This document shows, one piece after another, positions 26,008-35,118 of a stretch of 64,000 nucleotides of DNA. The first letter of the stretch is position 1. Every line of letters starts with the position of its first letter. Source of the DNA: SpSt-333 sp040751955 (GTDB lineage: Bacteria; Bacteroidota; Ignavibacteria; UBA10030; UBA8401); NCBI GenBank assembly GCA_040751955.1, contig JBFMFY010000005.1, positions 1 through 64,000 on the forward strand, given 5' to 3'. Made by a program: the position numbers and the translations under genes. The notes beneath the pieces are model-generated. The model searched no databases and was not told the origin of the DNA. It saw only the letters and a program-made list of their open reading frames with translations.

Positions 26008-26835
26008 TCAGGATAGTAATGATTTCATTGCAAGAGAGACCATATCGAATGGTGATAACACCGGACGGTAATGCCGTGTTTCATAATTCGCCCGTTCGAT
26101 CTTTTTCAATATTGTTGTCCCGCCGAGATAAATAAAATGGAGCTCTTTCCGAAATTCACCGTTTATTTTTGACAGAAGAGGTTTTCCATCTTTAAATAGT
26201 GCTCGTGTCCGTTCTACCTCGAATTTCATCAATTGCCGGAATTCGTTTTGCTTTTCCTTACGCGTACAATCGACAAATGTTAACCCAAATTGCTGTAAAT
26301 CTGATGCAGGAATATAGAAACGATTTCTGCGTGTATCAACTGAAATATCCTGCCAAAAGTTCGTCAGTTGCAGCGCCGTGCATATTTTATCAGAATACTG
26401 TTCATTCTCAACGGTGGAACAACTGAAAAGTTTGAGCAGCAATCGACCGATCGGATTCGCTGAATATCGGCAATACTCCAGCACCTCGTTAAATGTTGAG
26501 TATGTTGGATTTGATGCATCCCTGCGAAAAGCAACAAGAAGATCTTGAAAGTATCTGGTTGGAAGATTAAACTGCCGAATCGTTTCTGCCAAATTTCTGA
26601 AAAAAACATCCGACGCTTCATTCTTCACACTTTGCAAGAGCATCTGTTCCCATTCATTAATGCGTTGAATCCTTTCCTGTTCGCCAAGACTCCCTTCATC
26701 TGCAATATCATCTGCAACTCTTGCAAACGCATAAATCAAATGAATCGGCTCCCGGAATTTCCTCGGTAATAACCACGAACCGACCGGGAAATTTTCGTAA
26801 TGCTTTCGCGCCAGATTCGAGAAAGAAAGGCTCAT
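26008..26835 (-). CDS. hpnC: Hydroxysqualene synthase HpnC
   Basis: 275 residues, the same fold as HpnD. HpnC converts presqualene diphosphate to hydroxysqualene. Aspartate motifs are seen in AFARVADDIADEGS and LTNFWQDISVDTRRNRFY; the NFWQDIS form is typical of HpnC. First gene of the hpnC-hpnD-hpnE operon. The upstream 146 bases are AT-rich and shared with the divergent T9SS-domain gene, so promoters for both should lie there. Confidence 0.93.
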   Translation of the reverse strand: MSLSFSNLARKHYENFPVGSWLLPRKFREPIHLIYAFARVADDIADEGSLGEQERIQRINEWEQMLLQSVKNEASDVFFRNLAETIRQFNLPTRYFQDLLVAFRRDASNPTYSTFNEVLEYCRYSANPIGRLLLKLFSCSTVENEQYSDKICTALQLTNFWQDISVDTRRNRFYIPASDLQQFGLTFVDCTRKEKQNEFRQLMKFEVERTRALFKDGKPLLSKINGEFRKELHFIYLGGTTILKKIERANYETRHYRPVLSPFDMVSLAMKSLLS

Positions 26836-26981
26836 TTTAGTCTTTGTAATTTCTACAATTCATTTGAAATTTCTAATTTTTCAGGCAATTCGTATCAACA
26901 AATCGGTCAAATTTAATCAAAAAATGGACGGAGACCTAATGGCATATACAATGAAACTTCATAGTCAGAACCGAACAGACT

Positions 26982-27515
26982 ATGAAAAGCATATCCAAAA
27001 TAGTGATCGTAATCCTCATCCAAATGATTGCAGTATATGCACAGCCGTTCGATCTCATATCCGCAAAACCTGAACAAAAAATAGCAGAAAGCCCACTCTT
27101 CACAATTTCAAACAATGCCATGAATCTTTATGCAAGCACAAATCTTTCGCGGCCCTTTGCAGTGATAGCCAGCGACACTTTTGTCGTGGAACGCAATTCC
27201 TCAACAACTTCCATGCGCCAAACTCAATCGGGCGTACATACTTTCACACTCGAACAAAACTACCCGAATCCGTTCAATATGTCAACAGTCATCCGCTATA
27301 CATTATCGGAAGATGCGGATGTAACAATAAAGGTGTATGACATAGTTGGAAAAGAGATCGGAACATTGGTACATTCGAAGCAGGCGGCAGGCGTTCACAG
27401 TGTCGGGTTCGGAAACAATGCTCTTTCTTCCGGCACATACTTTTATCGTTTGACGGCTGTATTGCCGGACGGAAGTACACACAGCGAAATTAAAAAAATG
27501 GTCGCGATGAAATAA
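26982..27515 (+). CDS. Small secreted protein with T9SS type-A sorting domain
   Basis: 177 residues. Signal peptide (MKSISKIVIVILIQMIAVYA), a short low-complexity middle of about 65 residues with no recognised domain, then a T9SS type-A C-terminal sorting domain (about 86-177): FTLEQNYPNPFNMSTVIRY, VTIKVYDIVGKEIGTLV and GTYFYRLTAV. Such domains direct export through the outer membrane by T9SS. The passenger is too short for an enzyme, so this is nearly a sorting domain by itself. It ends 1 base before the subtilase, which lacks a sorting domain of its own. Confidence 0.88.
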   Translation: MKSISKIVIVILIQMIAVYAQPFDLISAKPEQKIAESPLFTISNNAMNLYASTNLSRPFAVIASDTFVVERNSSTTSMRQTQSGVHTFTLEQNYPNPFNMSTVIRYTLSEDADVTIKVYDIVGKEIGTLVHSKQAAGVHSVGFGNNALSSGTYFYRLTAVLPDGSTHSEIKKMVAMK

Positions 27516-27516
27516 T

Positions 27517-29877
27517 ATGAAGAGATTGCTCTTCTATATCATCCTCACTTCAACAGTGGTGTCTGCCCAGCAACTGGTTGTGAAAACAGACAGAGGTTCG
27601 ACAACAATACCTGTTTCTACTTCTGCACTGACAGCATTAGCCAATGACACCATTATTGTTGCACGAGAAAACGCGGGTGAAAAAAAGAGATGGATTGTAG
27701 AGTTAAAATCTCCGTCACTGCTCGAACAAAAACATCTGAAGAGAACTAACGCTTCCCTCCTCTCTTCAGAACGCTCCGTCGTACTGAACAAAATAAAATC
27801 AATTACTCCGACTGTAGAAGTTAAAAAGGTATTTTCAGCTGTATTGAACGGATTTGGTGTCTCTGCAACAACGGGGGAAATATCCTCTCTCCGCTCTCTT
27901 GCCGACATCAAAAAAATATACGAGGATATTACTGTCGCTTCTCAACCGATCGTCGCTTCATCATCCACCTCTTCTGCAATAACAACACCCGATTCTCTTT
28001 CTGGAAAAGGGACCAAGATCGGGATCATCGATTCCGGTATCGACTATACGCATGAGGCACTTGGAGGGGGCTTTGGTGCTGGTTTTCGGATCGTTGGCGG
28101 GTACGACTTTGTAAACAACGATGCAGACCCGATGGATGACAACGGCCACGGAACACATGTCGCAGGGATTGTTGCCGGACATTCATCAACGCTGCAAGGA
28201 ATCGCGTACAAAGCAGAATTGTTTGCATATAAAGTTCTGAATGCACAAGGGAGCGGATATGCTTCCGATGTGCTTGCAGCAATGGAGGCGGCAGTTAATG
28301 ATAACGTAGATATTATTAACCTGAGTCTCGGAAGTTCAAGCGGCAATCCGAACGACGCACTGAGTGAAGCGGTAAACCGTCTTGTTGAATCCGGAATTGT
28401 CGTTGTTGTTGCCGCAGGAAACACAGGCGAATATGAATCCATTCATTCTCCCGGGGTCGCCGAGCATGCGCTCACCGTCGGAGCAACAGACGGGAAGAAT
28501 GTTGCTTCATTCAGCGCCAAAGGACCTGTTTCGGACGGATACGGAATTAAACCAGATGTGGTCGCTCCCGGTGTCGGTATTCTTTCCGCGAAGATCGGGG
28601 GGGGCTATGTTGCAATGAGTGGAACATCGATGGCAACGCCGCTGGTAACATCAATTGCCGCAGTCATCAAAGAGATGCATCCGGACTGGAATGCGTTTCA
28701 AATAAAAGACGCAATCATTTCAAACGCGCACGATCTGAATGCATCTCTTTTTGCGCAGGGAAACGGTTCCGTATCCAATAAAATATTTTCCGCAAGCGTT
28801 GTTGCAAGCCCTGCACGCATTAGTTTCGGATTCAATCCACCTTCGCTTTCACAATGGAGCCGATCTGACACAATCCAACTATTCAATCCAGCCGGTGAAA
28901 GGAAGAAATACGAATTTCAATTTACATCTACAAATCCCGCACTGACCATTACCATACATCCCGCATCGGTGGAATTACAGCCTTTAGAGCAACGCCAAAT
29001 TATAGTATCGGTAACAACGAATAATCTTTTTCTCAGCAACAATAAACAATTTTCGAGCGGATATATCGGAAAAATATACGGCTTTGGCGAAAATGACACC
29101 TTGACGATTCCATTTACTTTTTTCAAAGGAAACATTTTGCATCTCGAATTCAACGAAACTCCATGGCAGGTGCTCATCCACAACCAAAAAAATAACAAGA
29201 TAGTCTCAGCACCAAAAACGAATACACTTTCCTCTGTCGTAGAAGGGGGAACATATGACATCATAACATCCTTTTTTGGGTCACATTACGTTGTAAAGGA
29301 AAATATTACAGTTGACGGACTCTCTGCCGTATCGGTTGATAAAGAAGAAGCAGCAAATGTGATCACCATTCTACCCTCCGATGAAAAAGGAAACACTTTA
29401 TCTGTTTCAGAATCCGGCACCTATAGTTTTGTTGAAGGAATTTTGTACAAACCTGCCGGATTCGCGTACGTCGGGTTGGGAGGCGGAGTGATGACATCGT
29501 CAAATCAGCGGGTGAAATATTTCTCAGCCATGAGTGATAAGTATTCGTTCGGGTACACAGTATCATTTCAATACGGAACAGCGCTGACATACACATTCGA
29601 AACCGTTCTTGATTCCGGCATTACGGCATCACGGGATATCGTGTTCGCGGGTTCCGACCTCAAGAAGATCGATATGAAATATGCCGTGGCATCATCCGTT
29701 CAAAAGATATTCCCTATTACATGGACGACGTTCATCGGTTCCGCGAATAAGGTGAGCGTTACATTCTATAACGGCAACGATGCACCGTTGACGTTTCCCT
29801 TCGTTCAGACGAATTTTATATCGAACAGAAAAACTCCCTTCCCCATTTTCCATCACCGCGAAGCTTTCTCATACTGA
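27517..29877 (+). CDS. Secreted subtilisin-family (S8) serine protease
   Basis: 786 residues with a signal peptide (MKRLLFYIILTSTVVSA) and a propeptide with an inhibitor-like region. The catalytic triad is clear: Asp in IGIIDSGIDYTHEALGG, His in DDNGHGTHVAGIVAG, Ser in SGTSMATPLVTSIAA. Beta-sandwich domains follow from about 430. The chain ends HHREAFSY with no T9SS sorting domain, unlike many exported proteases in this group, and the end of an insertion sequence begins only 34 bases downstream. The C-terminus may therefore be shortened. The upstream gene supplies a sorting domain and may be its partner. Confidence 0.92.
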   Translation: MKRLLFYIILTSTVVSAQQLVVKTDRGSTTIPVSTSALTALANDTIIVARENAGEKKRWIVELKSPSLLEQKHLKRTNASLLSSERSVVLNKIKSITPTVEVKKVFSAVLNGFGVSATTGEISSLRSLADIKKIYEDITVASQPIVASSSTSSAITTPDSLSGKGTKIGIIDSGIDYTHEALGGGFGAGFRIVGGYDFVNNDADPMDDNGHGTHVAGIVAGHSSTLQGIAYKAELFAYKVLNAQGSGYASDVLAAMEAAVNDNVDIINLSLGSSSGNPNDALSEAVNRLVESGIVVVVAAGNTGEYESIHSPGVAEHALTVGATDGKNVASFSAKGPVSDGYGIKPDVVAPGVGILSAKIGGGYVAMSGTSMATPLVTSIAAVIKEMHPDWNAFQIKDAIISNAHDLNASLFAQGNGSVSNKIFSASVVASPARISFGFNPPSLSQWSRSDTIQLFNPAGERKKYEFQFTSTNPALTITIHPASVELQPLEQRQIIVSVTTNNLFLSNNKQFSSGYIGKIYGFGENDTLTIPFTFFKGNILHLEFNETPWQVLIHNQKNNKIVSAPKTNTLSSVVEGGTYDIITSFFGSHYVVKENITVDGLSAVSVDKEEAANVITILPSDEKGNTLSVSESGTYSFVEGILYKPAGFAYVGLGGGVMTSSNQRVKYFSAMSDKYSFGYTVSFQYGTALTYTFETVLDSGITASRDIVFAGSDLKKIDMKYAVASSVQKIFPITWTTFIGSANKVSVTFYNGNDAPLTFPFVQTNFISNRKTPFPIFHHREAFSY

Positions 29878-29910
29878 CCGGCACCGTTTCTTCTTTGCAA
29901 AAACAGGCCA

Positions 29911-31197
29911 GTTGCCTCAAAATAAAATGTAACCGAAAATAGATAGATTTAGGCAGACGAACGGAGTTGAGTTTTTGTAGGAGTAGCATAGCGTAAGATA
30001 GCAGAAATTTTTTGAGAGACAATTCTTTGAAGAACAAAAGGATTAAGGTTTTTAAAAATCTGGAGCAGTTGCCGTTGAGTTTTGGGAGGAAGATTTTTAG
30101 AAGCACGCAGCCGTTGAAATGGCGTTTGTGGTGAATCGTATCGTTTGAGAGTTTTAGATTTCACTCGATGTTTGGATTGTAGTTTCATCGAAGGGAGAAA
30201 GAAGTTAATGAGCAATCGCCATTCATTAGCATAGAGGTCGTTCATCAGAGCAACCATGCGTTGATTTTCAAAGCGATCATACCCGAAGTACTGGCGGATG
30301 AGGGTCCAGTTTTTTCCTTCGATGTGAGCGTTATCGTTTTTGTTGTATTCACGGATGCGAGTGTATTGCACAGGGCGCTTACGGTGTTGAAAATGTTTAA
30401 GGATCACCCAGTTTAAGAATTCTGTTCCATTATCGCAGTCAAAGCCGCGCAGGCGAAACGGGAGAGCTGCTTCAACGGATTTCAAAACGGTAAGAACACC
30501 TTGTTCCCCTTTGCCCCACACGGCGCGTGCTTCGTTCCAGCCGGTAGCAATATCGACAGTATTTACAGTGTAAATAAACATTCCGGCAACGCTGGTGCCG
30601 CAGTGAGCAACCGTGTCAGCTTCAAGAAAGCCGGGAATGCGCTCATCCCATTGGTTGGTCTTGATAGGAACATGTTTCTTGAGCAGGGAACCGGGTTTGG
30701 TGGAGTGCTTCCGTAACGGTTTGAGCAAGCGGTCGATCGTTGCCGGTGAGATGCGCCCAAGCAGTGCTTGTGCCTGGACACAGACATTGGAAGTATCGTG
30801 AGGGAGCCATAACGGTATCATTGCTTTCAAGCGTTTGCTGCAGGCAAGATTGCTGGCAATCCACAAGCGCTTTAAGAAGGCAATCACGTCGGGATGTCGA
30901 TACTTTGGGCGCCGACCACGGCGCCTTACCGATGAGAGTTCCTTAGTGCCGGCATTAGCGGCGTGAAGCAATCGAATGGCGTATTTGCGGTTGTAATTAC
31001 AAATGCGGCAAAACTCATCAAGGATGGCTCCTTGATCTTTTTTACCCAACTTTGTTGTATCGCTCACGGATTGTCGTTAGATACTCTCGTTTGGATTGAA
31101 TACTCATCATGCTGTAACCTTTCTTTTCGGTTACATATATTATGAGGCAACGACTCTTTTCCAAACTCCGTTCGGTTACCTTTTTTATGAGTCAATT
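29911..31197 (-). mobile_element. Insertion sequence with DDE integrase-type transposase
   Basis: Ends in imperfect inverted repeats: the left end at 29911-29937 begins GTTGCCTCAAAATAAAATGT and continues with AACCGAA. The right side carries two copies of the complement, at 31125-31151 and 31171-31197. I take the outer copy as the boundary, but the inner one fits the left end at least as well. No clear target-site duplication is seen. It sits between the subtilase and fbp and probably separates fbp from its former upstream DNA. Confidence 0.75.
29949..31067 (-). CDS. Transposase with integrase (rve) core, IS481/ISNCY-like
   Basis: 372 residues. An N-terminal helix-turn-helix (AILDEFCRICNYNRKYAIRL) and basic linker (RRRGRRPKY) precede a retroviral-integrase-type DDE core: first Asp in GFLEADTVAHCG, second in FDCDNGTEFLNW, Glu in NDNAHIEGKNWT. 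All three are in place and no frame break is seen, so the enzyme is probably functional. Exact IS family needs a database search; IS481-like or an unclassified ISNCY group are the best guesses. Confidence 0.9.
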   Translation of the reverse strand: MSDTTKLGKKDQGAILDEFCRICNYNRKYAIRLLHAANAGTKELSSVRRRGRRPKYRHPDVIAFLKRLWIASNLACSKRLKAMIPLWLPHDTSNVCVQAQALLGRISPATIDRLLKPLRKHSTKPGSLLKKHVPIKTNQWDERIPGFLEADTVAHCGTSVAGMFIYTVNTVDIATGWNEARAVWGKGEQGVLTVLKSVEAALPFRLRGFDCDNGTEFLNWVILKHFQHRKRPVQYTRIREYNKNDNAHIEGKNWTLIRQYFGYDRFENQRMVALMNDLYANEWRLLINFFLPSMKLQSKHRVKSKTLKRYDSPQTPFQRLRASKNLPPKTQRQLLQIFKNLNPFVLQRIVSQKISAILRYATPTKTQLRSSA

Positions 31198-31300
31198 CGG
31201 CCGTTTTATTTTTGTACGATTTCTTGCCTCTCCACTCCCTTTTTCCTAATTTCTTTGAAGAAAATATTTTTCCACAAATCGAATGTAGAGGTTCTATCTG

Positions 31301-32308
31301 ATGTCAAACAAATCAAAGATTGTCACGCTTGAACGCCACATCATTGAGATGGAACGGCAGCATCCGGGCGCCACCGGTCATTTTTCGAATATCCTGCGCG
31401 ATCTTTCCCTTGCCATCAAAATTATCTGGCGGGAAGTGAGCAAAGCAGGATTGGTGAACATCCTGGGCACTGCAGGAAAACAAAATGTGTCGGGAGATGT
31501 TGTAAAAAAACTGGATGTGTTTGCAGACGAAACGATATTCAAAGCGATGGATCACGGCGGTCATCTGTGCGTCATGGCATCGGAAGAACATGAAACCATT
31601 GTTCCCATCCCTGATCAATATCCGAAGGGGAAGTACGTGCTGTTATACGATCCGCTGGATGGTTCCGGGAATATCGACGCCAATGTCAGCATCGGCACAA
31701 TCTTCTCAATTTACCGCCGTGTGTCGAAAGACGGCCACGGAACGCTCGATGACGTGTTGCAGCCGGGATACAAACAGATTGCCGCCGGATATGTCGTCTT
31801 TGGTTCAAGTACAATGTTGGTGTACACCAGCGGCGACGGTGTACACGGCTTTACGCTCGATCCTAGTATCGGCGAATTTCTTCTTTCACATGAAGACATT
31901 AAGATTCCTAAGAGAGGAAAAATTTACAGCGTGAATGAAGGAAATTACAGGTGGTGGAGCGATGGAGTGAAAAAATATATCAAGTATTTACAAGAGGAGG
32001 ATAAAGCAACATCTCGTCCTTATTCCGGCAGATACATCGGTTCGTTGGTCGCCGATTTCCATCGTAATTTACTGTATGGGGGAATTTACCTCTATCCCGG
32101 TGATGCCCGCAATAAAAACGGTAAACTCCGCTTAATGTATGAAAACAACCCTCTCGCCTATATTTGCGAACAAGCAGGGGGTCGTGCCATTGACGGTACA
32201 AAACGCATCCTTGATGTCACGCCAACTGAATTGCATCAGCGGACGCCGCTATTTATCGGCAGTGAGGAGGATGTAACAATCTGCGAGAAGTTTCTGAGAG
32301 AAGGTTGA
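31301..32308 (+). CDS. fbp: Class I fructose-1,6-bisphosphatase
   Basis: 335 residues, the family's usual length. Gluconeogenic enzyme that hydrolyses fructose 1,6-bisphosphate. Metal-binding motifs are seen in ASEEHETIV and LYDPLDGSGNIDANVSIG, with substrate residues in GRYIGSLVADFHRN and NNPLAYICEQAGG. AGAGG lies at a good distance ahead of the ATG at 31301. Its 5' region (31198-31300) is the DNA right of the insertion sequence and should hold its promoter. A strong terminator follows. Confidence 0.96.
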   Translation: MSNKSKIVTLERHIIEMERQHPGATGHFSNILRDLSLAIKIIWREVSKAGLVNILGTAGKQNVSGDVVKKLDVFADETIFKAMDHGGHLCVMASEEHETIVPIPDQYPKGKYVLLYDPLDGSGNIDANVSIGTIFSIYRRVSKDGHGTLDDVLQPGYKQIAAGYVVFGSSTMLVYTSGDGVHGFTLDPSIGEFLLSHEDIKIPKRGKIYSVNEGNYRWWSDGVKKYIKYLQEEDKATSRPYSGRYIGSLVADFHRNLLYGGIYLYPGDARNKNGKLRLMYENNPLAYICEQAGGRAIDGTKRILDVTPTELHQRTPLFIGSEEDVTICEKFLREG

Positions 32309-32332
32309 AATTCCTGCGTGATGGAATGAAAG

Positions 32333-32365
32333 AAAAAACCCTCGGTATTGAATCGAGGGTTTTTT
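32333..32365. terminator. Bidirectional rho-independent terminator
   Basis: Twelve-base arms AAAAAACCCTCG and CGAGGGTTTTTT around a nine-base loop. It lies between the converging fbp and TPR-lipoprotein genes and serves both strands. Confidence 0.93.
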
Positions 32366-32387
32366 GTTGGTGAGGTCGAAATAACAA

Positions 32388-33227
32388 TTATCGAAGTCTT
32401 GCGCGAGCACGCCCGACATATTCGCTGGTGGGGTACATGTCGATCAGTTTCTTATATTCCGCCAACGCTTTTTCCCTATTGCCCATTTTGTCGTACGCTT
32501 GTGCAATGATAATTTGAGCATCATCCTTCTTTTCAGAGAAGCGGTAATTCAAAACCTGATTGAGATGTTCGATTGCCGCCGAATAATCCTTCAGCTGGTA
32601 ATAAGAAAGTCCGATCCAATAGTGACAGTTATCGGCATAATCATCTTTAATGCCTGTATTCAACAGCGTCTGCATATCGCTGATAACATCACGGTAACTT
32701 TTGCTGTTGAATTTATCGACCGCATGTTCATATGCCTGAATTTCATCGGGTGACGACTTGCCTGCAGCTGCCGGACGCGCGTGGACAGGTGTTGAACGGG
32801 GAGATTCGGATTTCTTCAGCGCCATATTTGCTGCTTCGAGATCGGAAACTTTCGTGCTCAAGTCGCGATTCAATTGTTCTGCGGTAGCAAGCTGTTCTTT
32901 CAGTTGAATGTTCTCGGTCTTTAATGCATCAAGGTCGGCTTGCAATTGTTCTCTGGAAGGTCCTTCCGCCTGCTGTGTCGGTTGTTCTGTTACTGCGGGT
33001 TGAGTTTCAGCCTGTTGTTCTTCCTGATGTTCTGCAGGTTGTTCTTCAGCGGGCTGCACTTCAGCCGGTTGTTCTTCGGTCGGTGTTTCTTCCGAAACGC
33101 CGGTATCTGTAACCATTTCATCTTCTGCCATCGCTTCTTCCGAACCACCGCATCCCACATACAAGAAAGAAAAAGATATAAGTGTGATCAATAATAAGAA
33201 AGATCGTTGTGCAGCAGAACGGTTCAT
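32388..33227 (-). CDS. TPR-repeat lipoprotein, YbgF/CpoB-like
   Basis: 279 residues from the ATG at 33227, which has GGAGGA just upstream; the open frame extends to 33260 but without a site. Lipobox FLYVGC, then a long acidic stretch of Glu/Gln/Pro/Ala repeats (about 30-80), a coiled coil (about 90-145, QADLDALKTENIQLKEQL), and three C-terminal tetratricopeptide repeats (about 165-279, ending YVGRARARLR). The order coiled coil then TPR is that of CpoB/YbgF, which works with Tol-Pal in envelope constriction. No tol or pal gene is near. Confidence 0.8.
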   Translation of the reverse strand: MNRSAAQRSFLLLITLISFSFLYVGCGGSEEAMAEDEMVTDTGVSEETPTEEQPAEVQPAEEQPAEHQEEQQAETQPAVTEQPTQQAEGPSREQLQADLDALKTENIQLKEQLATAEQLNRDLSTKVSDLEAANMALKKSESPRSTPVHARPAAAGKSSPDEIQAYEHAVDKFNSKSYRDVISDMQTLLNTGIKDDYADNCHYWIGLSYYQLKDYSAAIEHLNQVLNYRFSEKKDDAQIIIAQAYDKMGNREKALAEYKKLIDMYPTSEYVGRARARLR

Positions 33228-33296
33228 ACTTCCTCCGGGGAATATTCTAGATAGATACAAAAACCTGTTAGAATGTATTAAGGAACGATTTGAAAG

Positions 33297-34211
33297 TCAA
33301 GAAGCCTTTTTCACACGTTGTCTCACGGCACTCGCCAGTTGTTGCTGAATCGCGGATATCACGACATTCGGAACGCCGTCAAAATGTTTCGATTGAGGGC
33401 GCATATCGCATATTTCATTGACGTAATCCACCGCCACAAATTTGCCTTCTTTTGTCAATGCGATCTCAGTGGAAAAAAAATCCAATCTGCAGATTTTGAA
33501 CATCGTCTCACAGATTCGGTTCAATGGTTGCAATTTGTATTTTTTTATTTCATCAGGAATCAATTCACGGTAGATATGAGTCGTGTGGTCCCACCAACTT
33601 GGTATCACTTTGCCAAACGCATAAAAAACTCTGAACCATGCTGTTGTACCATCAAGGTTCTCCGGCAGTATTGTTTCCTGCAGCAGGTAGGAATCGTTTT
33701 TGTGATGTTGACGGGAGCGAATGATCTCTTTCAGCGATTCGGCGCCGAGCACCACACCGATGCCCCCTCCGGTAGTATTCGCCGGTTTTATGATGAACGG
33801 TCGTCCAAGATGCGCCAATTCCGTGAGGCTTAATTCTACTTCTTTCTTTTTGTTGTATGGTGAAATGATGATGGTGTACGGAACATCAATCCCTTCGCCA
33901 AGGCAGGCGAGGTGTGTGTTCGATTTGTCTTTAGCATATTCAACATATTCGTATTTGTTGAATTGATGGACTGTTGAGCGCGTAATTAACCGAGCGAGCG
34001 GCAGAAATGTTTCATCATCGTCGGAAGCCCGATCCAGAAAAGTCCGAAAGAAGACCTTTCCGGATCGGAATTGTTTCGTTACTTCCTTAATATTGTGCAT
34101 TTCGATGCGGAATGTTGTCAACCCGAGCTTGTGGCATTCCCACTCCACACCGTGAATAAAATCACCGTCGAATTCCCAATTCCACGCCAAGCCGAGATCG
34201 TACAGTTCCAT
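33297..34211 (-). CDS. ATP-grasp family protein of unknown substrate
   Basis: 304 residues. An ATP-grasp fold is visible: the lysine-bearing GRPFIIKPANTTGGGIGVVL, the QETILP hinge, and the metal-binding FVAVDYVNEICDMRP near the C-terminus. These enzymes join a carboxylate to an amine or thiol through an acyl phosphate. The substrate is unknown; RimK-like or peptide-ligase functions are possible. It starts 12 bases after nagB ends, so it is probably co-transcribed with it. Confidence 0.78.
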   Translation of the reverse strand: MELYDLGLAWNWEFDGDFIHGVEWECHKLGLTTFRIEMHNIKEVTKQFRSGKVFFRTFLDRASDDDETFLPLARLITRSTVHQFNKYEYVEYAKDKSNTHLACLGEGIDVPYTIIISPYNKKKEVELSLTELAHLGRPFIIKPANTTGGGIGVVLGAESLKEIIRSRQHHKNDSYLLQETILPENLDGTTAWFRVFYAFGKVIPSWWDHTTHIYRELIPDEIKKYKLQPLNRICETMFKICRLDFFSTEIALTKEGKFVAVDYVNEICDMRPQSKHFDGVPNVVISAIQQQLASAVRQRVKKAS

Positions 34212-34223
34212 CAGAACAACATC

Positions 34224-35033
34224 TCACAGTAATGATTTCGGATCGAGATTCGGCGCTTCGATGTCCTTGAAATATTTCATTGTTCCGACTTTCAGCTCGT
34301 ATGTCGAATCGTCGTCGCAAACGATGATCCCCTTTGGGTGGAGTTGCAATGCGCTGACTGTCCACATATGGTTGACGCCGGCTTCTACAACATGGGCGAG
34401 TGCCCGCGCTTTACCGTGTCCCGAAATAATGATCACAACCTCTTTTGCGTCAAGTACGGTCGCGACACCCACCGTGAGCGCCGTCCGTGGAACTTTGGAG
34501 ATGTCATTGTTGAAGAAACGAGAGTTGGCAACAAGCGTATCATAGGTCAGTGTCTTTATACGTGTACGAGAGGAGAGTGAGGAGCCAGGTTCGTTGAACG
34601 CAATATGCCCGTCCGGTCCGATTCCGCCTAAGAATAGATTGATCCCTCCGTAGCTTTTTATTTTCTTTTCATAATCGTCGCATTCTTTTTGAAGGTCCTT
34701 CGCGTTTCCGTTCAGGATGTTGACATTTTTCTTATCCACATCAACGTGATTGAAAAAATTGTTCCACATGAATGAGTGGTAACTCTCCGGGTGGCTTTCG
34801 GGCAACCCCACATACTCGTCCATATTGAATGTGACGACGTTCTTGAACGATACTTTGTTCCCTTTGTACATCTTGACTAATTCTTTATACGTGCCGATTG
34901 GTGAAGAACCGGTCGGGAGTCCCAGGACAAATGGTTTTTTTGGAGTGGGATTGAATTCACGGATTCGTTTTGCAACGTATGCTGCAGTCCACTGACTGAC
35001 AAAATCGTAATTTGGTTGAATGATAACACGCAT
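34224..35033 (-). CDS. nagB: Glucosamine-6-phosphate deaminase
   Basis: 269 residues, close to the E. coli length. Converts glucosamine 6-phosphate to fructose 6-phosphate and ammonia. Family motifs: GLPTGSSPIGTYKELV, FNMDEYVGLPESHPESY, GGIGPDGHIAFNEPGSS (catalytic Asp, His, Glu) and ISGHGKARAL. It lies back to back with wecB, whose substrate UDP-GlcNAc belongs to the same amino-sugar pool. Regulation is not visible. Confidence 0.95.
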   Translation of the reverse strand: MRVIIQPNYDFVSQWTAAYVAKRIREFNPTPKKPFVLGLPTGSSPIGTYKELVKMYKGNKVSFKNVVTFNMDEYVGLPESHPESYHSFMWNNFFNHVDVDKKNVNILNGNAKDLQKECDDYEKKIKSYGGINLFLGGIGPDGHIAFNEPGSSLSSRTRIKTLTYDTLVANSRFFNNDISKVPRTALTVGVATVLDAKEVVIIISGHGKARALAHVVEAGVNHMWTVSALQLHPKGIIVCDDDSTYELKVGTMKYFKDIEAPNLDPKSLL

Positions 35034-35118
35034 GGAATTCTCCTTTCTTTGAGGTGCACTAATATAAAAAAAAGGAGAGTATCTTTACACTTTTATTTTT
35101 ATCTTGCCCGTGCTCACT

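Noticed and set aside
29911..31197. A composite transposon carrying cargo from the subtilase to fbp
   Set aside because: Only one transposase gene and one pair of ends are seen; fbp and the protease are ordinary chromosomal genes outside the inverted repeats.
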